Shown in pieces: positions 37,157-46,188 of a stretch of DNA of 64,000 nucleotides (position 1 is its first letter; every line of letters begins with the position of its first letter). Made by a program: the position numbers and the translations under genes. The stretch is from positions 55,903 through 119,902 of the forward strand of contig JAAWTG010000004.1 of assembly GCA_022801925.1 (NCBI GenBank), written 5' to 3'. The notes beneath the pieces are model-generated. The model made no database searches, had not been told where the DNA came from, and saw nothing but the letters and a program-made list of their open reading frames with translations. Source of the DNA: Clostridia bacterium (GTDB lineage Bacteria; Bacillota; Clostridia; RUG12999).

Positions 37157-37404
37157 GAACAAAAAGGGGTTTAGGATGGATTTTGGCGCTTATCATTGGC
37201 GCAATTATCGGTGGATTGCTGGGGAATTATTTGGCGGGTTTTCCGCCGCTGTCATGGCTGGGATTTGGCGGACAGATTGGTATGGATTCGCCGCTGTCAC
37301 TGGATTTATGGATTTTGAAATTGACATTTGGTATTAGTTTTAAATTTACGATTGGAAACGTCATCGGTATGCTGCTGGGGGCGCTGACATATAAAATTCT
37401 TTAA
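37153..37404 (+). CDS. DUF4321 small membrane protein
   Basis: An 83-residue protein with two hydrophobic segments (WILALIIGAIIGGLLGNYL and FTIGNVIGMLLGALTY) and a DSPLSLDLWILKLTFG linker, the pattern of DUF4321. It is commonly found next to maf and mreB in clostridia. The ATGA overlap with the preceding gene indicates coupling. Function unknown. Confidence 0.85.
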   Translation: MRTKRGLGWILALIIGAIIGGLLGNYLAGFPPLSWLGFGGQIGMDSPLSLDLWILKLTFGISFKFTIGNVIGMLLGALTYKIL

Positions 37405-37423
37405 TAACAGAAGGATTGTGCAA

Positions 37424-38023
37424 ATGAAGGAGCAAACATTTATTTTAGCGTCCGCGTCGCCGCGCCGCAAAGAAATTTTACAGAGCATTGGTATTGAAGC
37501 GCTAATTCAGCCAAGCAACGCAGAGGAAAACATGCAGCAGGATATTCTGCCGGACATGCTGGTGCAGCAGCTTGCACTGCTCAAAGCGGCGGATGTAGCA
37601 AAAGGAAAAGGCAGCGGCTATTATGTGATTGGTGCGGATACTGTCGTGTATGACGGAACGCATATCATGGGCAAGCCGGACTCTGCGAGTCATGCGGCGC
37701 AGGTGCTGCAAACCCTTGCGGGGAATTGGCATGAAGTCTATACGGGCATTGCGGTTGTGAGTACAACGACAGGAAAAGGCGCGACGCGGGTGGAATGTTC
37801 CCGTGTGCATTTTAAACCGCTCAGCAAGGCGGAAATTGCGGCATACATAGAAACCGGCGAATATCGGGATAAAGCCGGCGGCTATGGAATTCAGGGAAAA
37901 GGAGCGCTGCTGGTAGACCGGATAGAAGGAGATTATTTTAATATTGTCGGTTTTCCGGTTTCTAAATTTCATGATTTGTTAAAAGAGGAGTTTGAAGAAA
38001 ATATTCTTGCGTTTCATCCATAG
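37424..38023 (+). CDS. maf: Maf family nucleoside triphosphate pyrophosphatase
   Basis: A 199-residue Maf protein: SASPRRKEIL at the N-terminus, GADTVVYDG with the catalytic Asp, and GYGIQGKGALLVDRIEGDYFNIVGFP near the C-terminus. It hydrolyses non-canonical or canonical nucleoside triphosphates (dTTP/UTP type) and is linked to septum control in Bacillus. The ATG at 37424 is 8 nt after AAGGA; a GTG at 37418 is less likely. It precedes mreB, as in many Firmicutes. Confidence 0.93.
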   Translation: MKEQTFILASASPRRKEILQSIGIEALIQPSNAEENMQQDILPDMLVQQLALLKAADVAKGKGSGYYVIGADTVVYDGTHIMGKPDSASHAAQVLQTLAGNWHEVYTGIAVVSTTTGKGATRVECSRVHFKPLSKAEIAAYIETGEYRDKAGGYGIQGKGALLVDRIEGDYFNIVGFPVSKFHDLLKEEFEENILAFHP

Positions 38024-38140
38024 GAGAAAAGCGTGTGATGAAAATAGGAAGAATTTAAAACAGTTTGTTCGTAAAGAGCAATCAACATAAAGGAGTTGGC
38101 TGCTGTGCAGCAGCTGTTACACAAGAGAGGAGAAATTGAC

Positions 38141-39166
38141 ATGTTTTCAAAAGATATTGGGATAGATTTAGGAACTGCTAACACCTTGGTATATATGAAA
38201 GGAAAAGGCGTTGTGGTCAACGAACCGTCTGTTGTTGCAATCAATCAGTCCACGGGCGAAGTGCTGGCAGTGGGACTGGGCGCAAAACAGATGATTGGCA
38301 GAACGCCGGGCACGATTCACGCAGTACGCCCCATGAAAGACGGCGTAATTGCGGACTTTGAAGTGACGCAGGCGATGATTCGCGGACTTGTGAAAAAAGC
38401 AACAGGCGGCGGCGGTACTTTTTTCCGCCCAATGATTGTCATTTGTATTCCTTCGGGTGTAACGGAAGTGGAAAAACGCGCTGTGGAAGAAGCAGGAATT
38501 GAAGCCGGGGGAAAAGAAGTCTATATGGTCTATGAACCCATGGCTGCGGCAATCGGCGCGGGACTTCCGGTTGGCGAGCCAACCGGAAGCATGATTGTGG
38601 ATATCGGCGGCGGCACCAGTGAAGTGGCGGTCATTTCTCTGGGCGGCATTGTTATTTGCAATTCCTTGCGCGTTGCGGGAGACGCTTTTGATAACGCCAT
38701 TGTCGCGTTTGTGAAAAAAGAATTTAGTCTGCAAATCGGAGAGAGGACTGCGGAAGAAATTAAAATGAGAATCGGTTCCGCTTATGAATATGAAGGTGAA
38801 CAGCCAATGGAAGTGAAAGGACGCGATTTAATCAGCGGACTGCCCAAGATTATTTCTATTTCACCGGCGCAGGTTCGGCAGGCATTGTCGGAACCGGTGG
38901 GCGATATTATTGAATGTATTAAAGTGACGCTGGAAAAAGCGCCGCCGGAATTGGCAGCAGATATTATGGAACGCGGTATCATGCTGGCAGGCGGCGGAGC
39001 ATTGCTGCGCGGTCTGGATAAAATCATTGAAAAAGAAACCAATATTCCGGTGAATGTTGCAGAAGAACCACTCAACGGCGTTATCCGTGGTATCGGGCAG
39101 ATTCTGGAAAGTGAAGACCGCACATTGCTGCGTAAAATGCTGGAGAATTCAAAAAAAGACAGATAA
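38141..39166 (+). CDS. mreB: rod shape-determining protein MreB
   Basis: A 341-residue bacterial actin. The phosphate loops are DIGIDLGTANTLVYMKGKG and MIVDIGGGTSEVAVISLGG, with the adenosine-binding AGGGALLRGLD near the C-terminus. It assembles membrane-bound filaments that guide lateral wall synthesis. GAGAGGAG is 9 nt upstream; the frame extends earlier across a small GC-rich palindrome. It begins the mreBCD-mrdA-minCDE block. Confidence 0.97.
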   Translation: MFSKDIGIDLGTANTLVYMKGKGVVVNEPSVVAINQSTGEVLAVGLGAKQMIGRTPGTIHAVRPMKDGVIADFEVTQAMIRGLVKKATGGGGTFFRPMIVICIPSGVTEVEKRAVEEAGIEAGGKEVYMVYEPMAAAIGAGLPVGEPTGSMIVDIGGGTSEVAVISLGGIVICNSLRVAGDAFDNAIVAFVKKEFSLQIGERTAEEIKMRIGSAYEYEGEQPMEVKGRDLISGLPKIISISPAQVRQALSEPVGDIIECIKVTLEKAPPELAADIMERGIMLAGGGALLRGLDKIIEKETNIPVNVAEEPLNGVIRGIGQILESEDRTLLRKMLENSKKDR

Positions 39167-39181
39167 TGGTGGGTTACAAAC

Positions 39182-40012
39182 ATGTGGAATTTCATCAAAA
39201 AAAAGTTTATCCCAATTTTGATTGTTTTTTCTGTTGCGATTTTTGTGGCAATGGGGATTTCCGGCGCCACAAAAGAAAATGGAAAAGCCTCTTTGCCGTC
39301 TGATGCAATCGGCATTGTTTTAAGTCCGGTCCAGGGTGCGTTTTCATGGGTAATCGGCAATTTTGTGAGCATTGGGGAATATGTATATGACATGTCAACC
39401 AGTGTGGAGGAAAATAAAATCTTGAAAAACCAGATTATTCAACTGGAAAAGATGGCGCGCGACAGGGAAGAATATAAAAATGAAAATGACCGGTTGCGCA
39501 GTCTGCTAGATTTCAAGGAAAAGGAACAAAACTACCCGACCATTGGCGCAGAAGTGATTGCTAAGGAGCCGGGCAACTGGTTTCAGATATTCACCATCAA
39601 CCGCGGCACCATGGATGGATTGGAACAGGGCTGCGCAGTGCTGGACAGTCAGGGATTGATTGGATATATCTTTGATATTGGCACGACATGGGCAAAAGTT
39701 GCAACGATTATTGATATGGATACCAATGTGGGCGCACTGCTGACCAAAACGGGAGAACAAGTTGTGGTAGAAGGAGATATGGAACTATCGCGCGAAGGGC
39801 TTTGCAAGATGGTGTATATTCCCAAAAACGCTAATATTATGATTGGCGACCCGGTGGAAACCTCCGGTCTGGGCGGTGTATATCCCAAGGGGTTGTTCAT
39901 TGGACGCATCAAAGAGATTAATACACAGCAAGGCGATTTGTATAAAGAAGTTGTGGTAGAACCGGCAGCAGATTTTCAGCGGATTCGAGAAGTTTTGGTT
40001 ATTAAAAAGTAA
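39182..40012 (+). CDS. mreC: rod shape-determining protein MreC
   Basis: A 276-residue MreC: one N-terminal membrane helix (IPILIVFSVAIFVAMG), a coiled coil (residues ~70-110, EENKILKNQIIQLEKMARD) and the beta-barrel domain with VIAKEPGNWFQIFTINRG and DPVETSGLGGVYPKGLFIG. It links MreB to the periplasmic face of the elongasome and PBP2. It follows mreB by 15 nt. Confidence 0.96.
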   Translation: MWNFIKKKFIPILIVFSVAIFVAMGISGATKENGKASLPSDAIGIVLSPVQGAFSWVIGNFVSIGEYVYDMSTSVEENKILKNQIIQLEKMARDREEYKNENDRLRSLLDFKEKEQNYPTIGAEVIAKEPGNWFQIFTINRGTMDGLEQGCAVLDSQGLIGYIFDIGTTWAKVATIIDMDTNVGALLTKTGEQVVVEGDMELSREGLCKMVYIPKNANIMIGDPVETSGLGGVYPKGLFIGRIKEINTQQGDLYKEVVVEPAADFQRIREVLVIKK

Positions 40013-40024
40013 GGAGGACAAACG

Positions 40025-40510
40025 GTGGGAGTTTTTGCAACGATTATCATTTTTGTTGCAGCATATTTGTTGCAAACCACGTTTGCCGGTTATATTGCGA
40101 TTTTTGGCATTAAACCGGATTTGATTTTAGCTGCGTTAATTTGCTTCGGGGCGTTCCATGGGAAAGAAAAAGGGGCGCTCATGGCAGTTGTTATGGGAAT
40201 CGTTGTCGATTGGTTGTTCGGCAAAATTTTTGGTGTGAACACCTTGATGTACTTATATATTGTCGTTGCGGCAAGTGTGATTTTTGAATATTTATTTGAA
40301 CATAATGTCCTGACAGTGGGGACTGTAACGTTCGTACTAAGTTTAGCCGGCGGTGTGATTTATAGTCTGATATTAGTACTGAGCGGACAGTCATTTGGAC
40401 TGCTTTTTATCGTGAAAATAGTTGCGCCATATGCTTTGTATACGGCAGTTGCGGCGGCGGTAATGCATCCGGTGCTGGCAAGAATTTACCGGAGATATGA
40501 GATAGCGTAA
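40025..40510 (+). CDS. mreD: rod shape-determining protein MreD
   Basis: A 161-residue integral membrane protein with five to six helices, the FGIKPDLILAALICFGAFHGKEKGALMAVVMG region and the VDWLFGKIFGVNTLMYL segment typical of MreD. The GTG start is 7 nt after AGGAGGAC. It is a component of the elongasome and lies between mreC and mrdA. Confidence 0.93.
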   Translation: MGVFATIIIFVAAYLLQTTFAGYIAIFGIKPDLILAALICFGAFHGKEKGALMAVVMGIVVDWLFGKIFGVNTLMYLYIVVAASVIFEYLFEHNVLTVGTVTFVLSLAGGVIYSLILVLSGQSFGLLFIVKIVAPYALYTAVAAAVMHPVLARIYRRYEIA

Positions 40511-40518
40511 AGGAAAGT

Positions 40519-42585
40519 GTGATAGATTTGTGGAAAAAAATCAAAGAGTTTTTTAAAAACCGCTTAAATATCATGAATATTATAATAGGGGTGCTGCTGG
40601 TGGCACTCCTTTTGCCGCTTGCCAATTTGCAGTTGGTAAAAGGTAAATATTATGCGACAATGTCGGACAAGCGGATGTATAAATCAACGCCGATTAAAGC
40701 GCCGCGCGGTGAAATTGTGGATCGGTACGGAAATGTATTGGTGACGAACAACACGGCATATAACGTGATTATCAACCATGTCGGACAAACAGATGAAGAA
40801 ATGAACAGTTTGATTTACCGTTTGCTGTCTGTGTTCGAGAGCAAGGGAATGGCATATGAAGATGAACTGCCCGTTTCCGCACAGCCCTATGCGTTTACCG
40901 GTGCATTAACGGATGCGGACAAGCTTGCGAAATGGAAAAAAGATAATAAAATAGAAGAAACCGCGACAGCGCAGCAGGCGCTGGAAAAACTGATTTCAAA
41001 TTATGAAATCAATACAGCGTTATACGATGAGACGGCGGTGCGGAAAATTGCCGGTGTGCGTTATGACATGGTGCAGAAATTGTTTAATTCGCGTAACTCT
41101 TTTACGATGATGAAAAATGTCAACATGGAAATTATATCCATGATAAAAGAAAATAACAAGCAGTTTGAAAATGTGGTTATTGTGAGCGAACCGGTGCGGA
41201 GTTATCCCAACGAAACGTTGGGAGCACATTTGCTCGGAAATGTGGGAAGTATTTATAAAGAAGAATATGAAACGCTCAAAGATCAGGGATATAGTATGAA
41301 TGACCTGATTGGAAAAGATGGTATTGAAAAATATCTGGAAACCTATCTGCGCGGAGAAGATGGGCGGGACAGTATTCAATATAATACCACAGACGATGGT
41401 GTTGTTGTGGCAGGATCTGTTGCGGCAGTGCCGGGAGATAAAGCGATTTTAACGTTAGACGCACGCGTACAGGCGACAGCGGAGCAATCGCTGCAGCGCG
41501 CTGTTGAAAATATGCGCGCTGCAGGCGCACATGACGCTAACGGCGGCGCTGTTGTGGCAATTGAAGTCAACAGCGGCGAAGTGCTGGCGATGGCAAGCAA
41601 TCCGACGTTCAATCCGGCAACATTCCAAGATGACTATAGTTGGCTTTCGACAGATACGTCAAAACCGCTTTGGAACAGGGCAATCAGCGGTACTTATGAA
41701 CCGGGTTCCACCTTCAAACCGCTCACGGCAATTGCGTCCATCACAGAAGGCGTGACCGGAAAACGCGAAACGATTAATTGTACAGGCGTATATGATTACT
41801 ATAAACCTAGCTATACGCCAGCTTGCTGGATTTACAATGACTACGGCGGACGGCATGGTCCGCTTGATGTGCGCGGTGCGCTAGCGGTTTCCTGTAACCT
41901 GTTCTTTTTTGAATCAGCGCGGCGGCTGGGCATAGAAAAGTTAAACGAATACGGGCGAAAATTCGGGTTGGGACAGGCAACGGGAATTGAACTCAGTGGA
42001 GAAGCGTCCGGTATTTTGGCAGGGCCGCAGGAACGTGAGGAACGCGGTGGAATCTGGTATCCGGGCGATACCATTCAAGCGGCAATCGGGCAGTCCGATA
42101 ATACGTTTACCATTTTGCAAATTGCGAATTATTGCGCCACAATCGCCAATGGCGGCACACGTTACAAACCGCATTTGGTGAAAAAAGTTGTAAAATATGA
42201 TGGCAGCGAGGCTGTGATGGAAGTGCAGCCGGAGGTAGTGGAACAGATTAACATTGATCCGGAGGTACTCAGCCTTGTTCATCAAGGGATGATGGAGGTT
42301 GTCAACAGCGGCGTTACGGTGAAAGCATTTGAAGGTTCGCCCATCAAAGCGGCCGGAAAAACAGGAACGGCACAGGTATCCGGCAATAAAACGCCGAACA
42401 GCTTATTCATGGCGTTTGCGCCGGTGGAAAATCCGCAAGTGGCGGTAGCATGTATTGTAGAAAATGCTGGACTCAATGGGATTGGGTACAATGTTGCGCG
42501 TGTTGCAAGAGATATTTTTGAAACCTATTTGGGAACCAATTTGGCGGAGGAGGCCGTTTATATGAACACATTGCTGACAAATTGA
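40519..42585 (+). CDS. mrdA: penicillin-binding protein 2, elongation transpeptidase
   Basis: A 688-residue class B PBP. An N-terminal membrane helix (IMNIIIGVLLVALLLPLANL) is followed by the dimerisation/pedestal domain (KAPRGEIVDRYGNVLV). The transpeptidase has SxxK as STFK near residue 397, SxN as SCN and KTG as KTGTAQ. It cross-links peptidoglycan during elongation with MreC/MreD. The GTG at 40519 lies close to AAAGGAAA; a TTG at 40528 is an alternative. The position directly after mreD supports PBP2 rather than SpoVD. Confidence 0.93.
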   Translation: MIDLWKKIKEFFKNRLNIMNIIIGVLLVALLLPLANLQLVKGKYYATMSDKRMYKSTPIKAPRGEIVDRYGNVLVTNNTAYNVIINHVGQTDEEMNSLIYRLLSVFESKGMAYEDELPVSAQPYAFTGALTDADKLAKWKKDNKIEETATAQQALEKLISNYEINTALYDETAVRKIAGVRYDMVQKLFNSRNSFTMMKNVNMEIISMIKENNKQFENVVIVSEPVRSYPNETLGAHLLGNVGSIYKEEYETLKDQGYSMNDLIGKDGIEKYLETYLRGEDGRDSIQYNTTDDGVVVAGSVAAVPGDKAILTLDARVQATAEQSLQRAVENMRAAGAHDANGGAVVAIEVNSGEVLAMASNPTFNPATFQDDYSWLSTDTSKPLWNRAISGTYEPGSTFKPLTAIASITEGVTGKRETINCTGVYDYYKPSYTPACWIYNDYGGRHGPLDVRGALAVSCNLFFFESARRLGIEKLNEYGRKFGLGQATGIELSGEASGILAGPQEREERGGIWYPGDTIQAAIGQSDNTFTILQIANYCATIANGGTRYKPHLVKKVVKYDGSEAVMEVQPEVVEQINIDPEVLSLVHQGMMEVVNSGVTVKAFEGSPIKAAGKTGTAQVSGNKTPNSLFMAFAPVENPQVAVACIVENAGLNGIGYNVARVARDIFETYLGTNLAEEAVYMNTLLTN

Positions 42586-42622
42586 CAAAAAGCGTGTCAG
42601 CTGGAGGGAGAGGAGATATAAG

Positions 42623-43243
42623 GTGTATAACAGTGTAAAATTGGTTGGGGTGAAGGATGGACTAAAGGCGGTTTTGTCCGATATCGCAAAGTATAGTGAA
42701 ATTAAAAAAGTCATGCTGGAAAAAATGAATGAAACAAAAGAATTGTTTCAGGCAAAATCAGATATGAACCTCTATATTGAAGGCGGACAGATTTCCCATG
42801 GGGATAAATGCGATTTGCGTAAATGTGTGCAGGAAATCATTGGAGAAGATGTGCTGATTACATTTACTGAAAATGCAGGCGCGAAACAAGTGATGCCGGT
42901 GATTTATGAATCGGTGTTTCACAGGGGAACGCTGCGTTCCGGTCAGAATGTCAGCTCAACAGGACATTTGATTGTTTTGGGCGACGTCAATCCGGGCGCG
43001 GAGGTATCGGCTGTGGGAAATGTTGTGGTGCTTGGTGCGCTCAAAGGAATTGTTCACGCAGGAATGGAGGGCGACAGAGATTGCTGTATTATCGCTTTGC
43101 AGCTTAATCCGACGCAGATTCGGATTGCAGATATTATCACAAGAGCGCCCGATGAACAGGCGCAGATAGTGCCCGAGGAACCCGAAATGGCATATGTGAT
43201 TGACAACCGCATCTATATTGAAGGAATTTCTAAAAAGAAATAA
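42623..43243 (+). CDS. minC: septum site-determining protein MinC
   Basis: A 206-residue FtsZ inhibitor. The N-terminal domain (1-100) is followed by the C-terminal beta-helix, recognised by FHRGTLRSGQNVSSTGHLIVLGDVNPGAEVSAVGNVVVLGALKG. Residues near DPTQIRIAD-like NPTQIRIADIITR contact MinD. The GTG start follows GAGGAG. It precedes minD by 116 nt, a gap that contains a separate promoter. Confidence 0.94.
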   Translation: MYNSVKLVGVKDGLKAVLSDIAKYSEIKKVMLEKMNETKELFQAKSDMNLYIEGGQISHGDKCDLRKCVQEIIGEDVLITFTENAGAKQVMPVIYESVFHRGTLRSGQNVSSTGHLIVLGDVNPGAEVSAVGNVVVLGALKGIVHAGMEGDRDCCIIALQLNPTQIRIADIITRAPDEQAQIVPEEPEMAYVIDNRIYIEGISKKK

Positions 43244-43275
43244 CAGGATTTTGCAAGAAAAACAGGAAAAAACTA

Positions 43276-43304
43276 TAGACTTTCCACAAATTTTGTGGTA
43301 TGAT
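43276..43304 (+). promoter_or_regulatory. minD promoter with a palindrome in the spacer
   Basis: TAGACT (43276-43281), a 17-bp gap and TATGAT (43299-43304). The gap contains the perfect palindrome CCACAAATTTTGTGG at 43284-43298, an operator-like site. Confidence 0.5.
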
Positions 43305-43359
43305 AAAAATAGAATAAAATGTTTGCATGATGAATCAAGGGAGTAAAGGAGCAATTTGA

Positions 43360-44154
43360 ATGAGTGAGGTATATGTAATTACATCCGGCAAAGGCGGTGT
43401 GGGCAAGACAACAACGACAGCCAACCTGGGAACTGCGCTTGCCATGGCAGGGAAAAAAGTGGTTTTGGTGGATGCCGACATCGGGCTGCGAAATTTGGAT
43501 TTGGTAATGGGGTTGGAAAACCGAGTGGTATATGACTTGGTCAATGTAGCAGAAGGGACTTGTCGGCTAAAACAGGCACTCATTAAAGATAAACGGCAGA
43601 AAGAACTTTATATGATTCCTGCTGCACAGACACGCGATAAAGACGCGGTCAGCGAAGAGCAGATGAAACAACTCTGCGAAGAACTGAAAAAAGAATTTGA
43701 TTACATATTGATTGACTGTCCGGCGGGAATTGAACAAGGGTTTAAAAATGCAGTTGCCGGTGCGGACAAAGCAATTGTTGTGACAACGCCGGAGGTGTCT
43801 GCAGTGCGCGATGCCGACCGTATCATTGGACTGCTGGAAGCGAGCGGTCTCAATGAACCGAAATTGATTATCAACCGTCTGCGTCCGGGTATGGTGAAAA
43901 AAGGCGAGATGATGGACGTAGAGGATATTATTGAATTGCTTGCGATTCCTGTGATTGGCGTTGTGCCGGATGATGAAAGCATTATTGTTACAACCAATAA
44001 AGGCGAACCGGTCGTCATGGATGAAAAATCAAAGACAGGACAAGCCTATCGAAATATTTCACAGCGCGTCATGGGAGAACAAGTGCCGCTCTTGAATCTG
44101 GAGGATGAATCGTTTTTTGATAAATTTAAAAAGTTGTTTGGCAAGAAAGCGTAG
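43360..44154 (+). CDS. minD: septum site-determining ATPase MinD
   Basis: A 264-residue deviant-Walker ATPase with SGKGGVGKTTTTANLG, switch regions VLVDADIGLRNLDL and ILIDCPAGIEQGF, and a C-terminal amphipathic helix (FFDKFKKLFGKK) for membrane binding. It recruits MinC to the membrane and is displaced by MinE. AGGAGCAA lies upstream of the ATG; an intergenic promoter may allow expression independent of minC. Confidence 0.96.
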   Translation: MSEVYVITSGKGGVGKTTTTANLGTALAMAGKKVVLVDADIGLRNLDLVMGLENRVVYDLVNVAEGTCRLKQALIKDKRQKELYMIPAAQTRDKDAVSEEQMKQLCEELKKEFDYILIDCPAGIEQGFKNAVAGADKAIVVTTPEVSAVRDADRIIGLLEASGLNEPKLIINRLRPGMVKKGEMMDVEDIIELLAIPVIGVVPDDESIIVTTNKGEPVVMDEKSKTGQAYRNISQRVMGEQVPLLNLEDESFFDKFKKLFGKKA

Positions 44155-44169
44155 GAGGGGAGAGAAAAC

Positions 44170-44445
44170 ATGTTTGAGAATTTTGTAAATTTTTTCTCCC
44201 GACCCAAGGCAGGGGACATTGCCAAAGACAGACTACAGGTACTGCTGAAGATTGACCGGCAGAATACTGCTGCGATTTCAGAAGAAATGATGGAAAACCT
44301 GAAAGAGGACCTGATGGCGGTGATTCAGAAATATATGGATATTGAACTGGACGATTTCAATGTAAAAATGGAACGTACAAGAGATGAAAGCGGCAGGGTA
44401 ACTTCGGCATTGGTAGCGAATATTCCAATTAATAAAATAAAATAG
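44170..44445 (+). CDS. minE: cell division topological specificity factor MinE
   Basis: A 91-residue MinE. The N-terminal anti-MinCD region has membrane-binding (FENFVNFF) and MinD-contact (AKDRLQVLLKIDR) stretches, and the C-terminal dimerisation domain includes EDLMAVIQKYMDIELDDFNVKMER. Its presence means the Min proteins can oscillate here, unlike in MinJ/DivIVA-type Firmicutes. Confidence 0.95.
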   Translation: MFENFVNFFSRPKAGDIAKDRLQVLLKIDRQNTAAISEEMMENLKEDLMAVIQKYMDIELDDFNVKMERTRDESGRVTSALVANIPINKIK

Positions 44446-44479
44446 TTTGCGGTTTTGAGGGGAATGGAGGATAGAAGCC

Positions 44480-44884
44480 ATGAATATTGCAATAACTGCC
44501 CATGACAAGAAAAAAGAAGTGATGGTCCAATTTTGTATTGCCTATAAAGGAATTTTGGAGAAACATTGTCTCTGTGCTACAGGAACAACAGGCGGACTTG
44601 TCGCTGATGTCACAGGGCTAGAGGTGCATAGATTTCTGTCCGGATCGCAGGGGGGCGACCAGCAGATTGGGGCGCGTATTGCCTATAATGAGATTGATTT
44701 AGTTTTATTTTTTCGCGACCCGCTTACAGCGCAGCCGCATGAGCCGGATGTAAATACATTGCTGCGGCTTTGCGACCTACATAACATTCCGCTTGCAACG
44801 AACCTTGCAACGGCGGAAGTGTTGGTACGCGGACTGGATCGCGGAGATTTAGATTGGCGGGAAATTGTGAATCCTAAAAAATAA
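44480..44884 (+). CDS. mgsA: methylglyoxal synthase
   Basis: A 134-residue enzyme converting dihydroxyacetone phosphate to methylglyoxal and phosphate. The catalytic Asp is at residue 60 in [12 protein letters not shown], and His 87 in QPHEPDV matches the second catalytic position. ATGTTG binds phosphate. It is the last gene of the min block, 34 nt after minE with its own GGAGG, and is followed by a terminator, so it is likely co-transcribed with minDE. Confidence 0.95.
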   Translation: MNIAITAHDKKKEVMVQFCIAYKGILEKHCLCATGTTGGLVADVTGLEVHRFLSGSQGGDQQIGARIAYNEIDLVLFFRDPLTAQPHEPDVNTLLRLCDLHNIPLATNLATAEVLVRGLDRGDLDWREIVNPKK

Positions 44885-44893
44885 TATAAGTTG

Positions 44894-44924
44894 AAAAGAA
44901 TAGCGGCAAAGCCGCTATTCTTTT
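44894..44924 (+). terminator. terminator of the mre/min block
   Basis: Perfect 14-bp arms (44894-44907 and 44911-44924) around AAA, ending in TTTT and starting in AAAA. Confidence 0.88.
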
Positions 44925-44953
44925 GGCTATCATTGGAAGAAAGGTGAAGAACA

Positions 44954-46174
44954 ATGGAGAATGTTTTTGATACGCTGAAAGAACGCGGACTCATTGCACA
45001 GACAACGCACGAAGAAGAAATCAGGGAATTGTTAGGAAAAGAGAAAATTACGTTTTATATAGGATTTGATCCAACGGCGGATAGTTTGCATGTCGGACAT
45101 TTCCTGCAAATGGTGGTAATGCGTCACATGCAGCTGGCAGGACACCGACCCATTGCGATTCTGGGCGGCGGAACAGGGATGATTGGCGACCCGACCTTCA
45201 AAACGGAAATGCGCCGTATCATGAGCAAGGAAGAAATCGACCATAATATTGAACAGTTTAAAAAGCAGATGTCGAAATTCATTGATTTTTCCGATGGGAA
45301 AGCGCTCATGGTGAACAATGCGGATTGGCTGCTGGATTTGAAATATATTGAATTTTTACGGGACATTGGCGTACATTTCTCCGTCAACCGCATGTTGACA
45401 GCAGAATGCTTTAAATCCCGCTTGGAGAGGGGATTGTCCTTCATTGAATTCAACTATATGCTGATGCAAAGCTACGATTTCTTAAAATTATATCAAAATT
45501 ATGGCTGTAAAATGGAACTTGGTGGCGATGACCAGTGGTCTAACATATTGGGCGGGATTGATTTGGTGCGCCGCGTGGAATCGCAGGACGTTTATGGTAT
45601 GACCTTTACATTGCTCACCACGTCGGACGGAAAAAAGATGGGAAAAACAGAAAATGGCGCAGTTTGGTTGGATCCGGAAAAGACAACGCCGTACGAGTTT
45701 TACCAGTATTGGAGAAACGTGCAGGATGACGATGTGCTGCGGTGTCTGCGGCTGATTACCTTTGTGCCGATGGAAGAAATTCGTAAGTTTGAAGGCATGG
45801 AAGGTGCGCAGCTGAACGAAGCAAAACGGCTGTTGGCATATGAAGTGACGAAACTGGTGCATGGCGCAGAAGAAGCGGATAAAGCGCGCGTGGCGGCGGA
45901 AAGTCTGTTTGGCGGCGGTGGGGATACGGCGAACATGCCGACAACAACAATTGGGAGAGAAGAACTGGGCATGGGGATTCTGGATTTGATGACAAAGACG
46001 GAACTTTGTCCCTCCAAAGGAGAGGCGCGCCGTTTGATTACGCAAAACGGTTTGTCCATAGACGGCGAAAAAGTGACGGACGTCAATTTAGTTGTGACAG
46101 AGGACTTGTTCAGTGACGGACAGATGATTATCAAAAAAGGGAAAAAAGTATATCACAAAGTGGTTTTAGGATAA
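44954..46174 (+). CDS. tyrS: tyrosyl-tRNA synthetase
   Basis: A 406-residue class I synthetase. The HIGH motif appears as HVGH in [14 protein letters not shown], the tyrosine-binding YMLMQSYDF and [12 protein letters not shown] are intact, and KMSKS appears as KKMGKT. A C-terminal S4 RNA-binding domain ([19 protein letters not shown]) completes it. Only about 30 nt separate the upstream terminator from the start, so there is no room for the T-box leader that often controls this gene. Confidence 0.96.
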   Translation: MENVFDTLKERGLIAQTTHEEEIRELLGKEKITFYIGFDPTADSLHVGHFLQMVVMRHMQLAGHRPIAILGGGTGMIGDPTFKTEMRRIMSKEEIDHNIEQFKKQMSKFIDFSDGKALMVNNADWLLDLKYIEFLRDIGVHFSVNRMLTAECFKSRLERGLSFIEFNYMLMQSYDFLKLYQNYGCKMELGGDDQWSNILGGIDLVRRVESQDVYGMTFTLLTTSDGKKMGKTENGAVWLDPEKTTPYEFYQYWRNVQDDDVLRCLRLITFVPMEEIRKFEGMEGAQLNEAKRLLAYEVTKLVHGAEEADKARVAAESLFGGGGDTANMPTTTIGREELGMGILDLMTKTELCPSKGEARRLITQNGLSIDGEKVTDVNLVVTEDLFSDGQMIIKKGKKVYHKVVLG

Positions 46175-46188
46175 GGAGGAAGGACAAC

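Noticed and set aside
40519..42585. SpoVD rather than PBP2
   Set aside because: No C-terminal PASTA domain is visible, and the gene directly follows mreD.
44885..44953. A T-box leader for tyrS
   Set aside because: The gap is only 69 nt and is occupied by a terminator; there is no room for a specifier stem and antiterminator.
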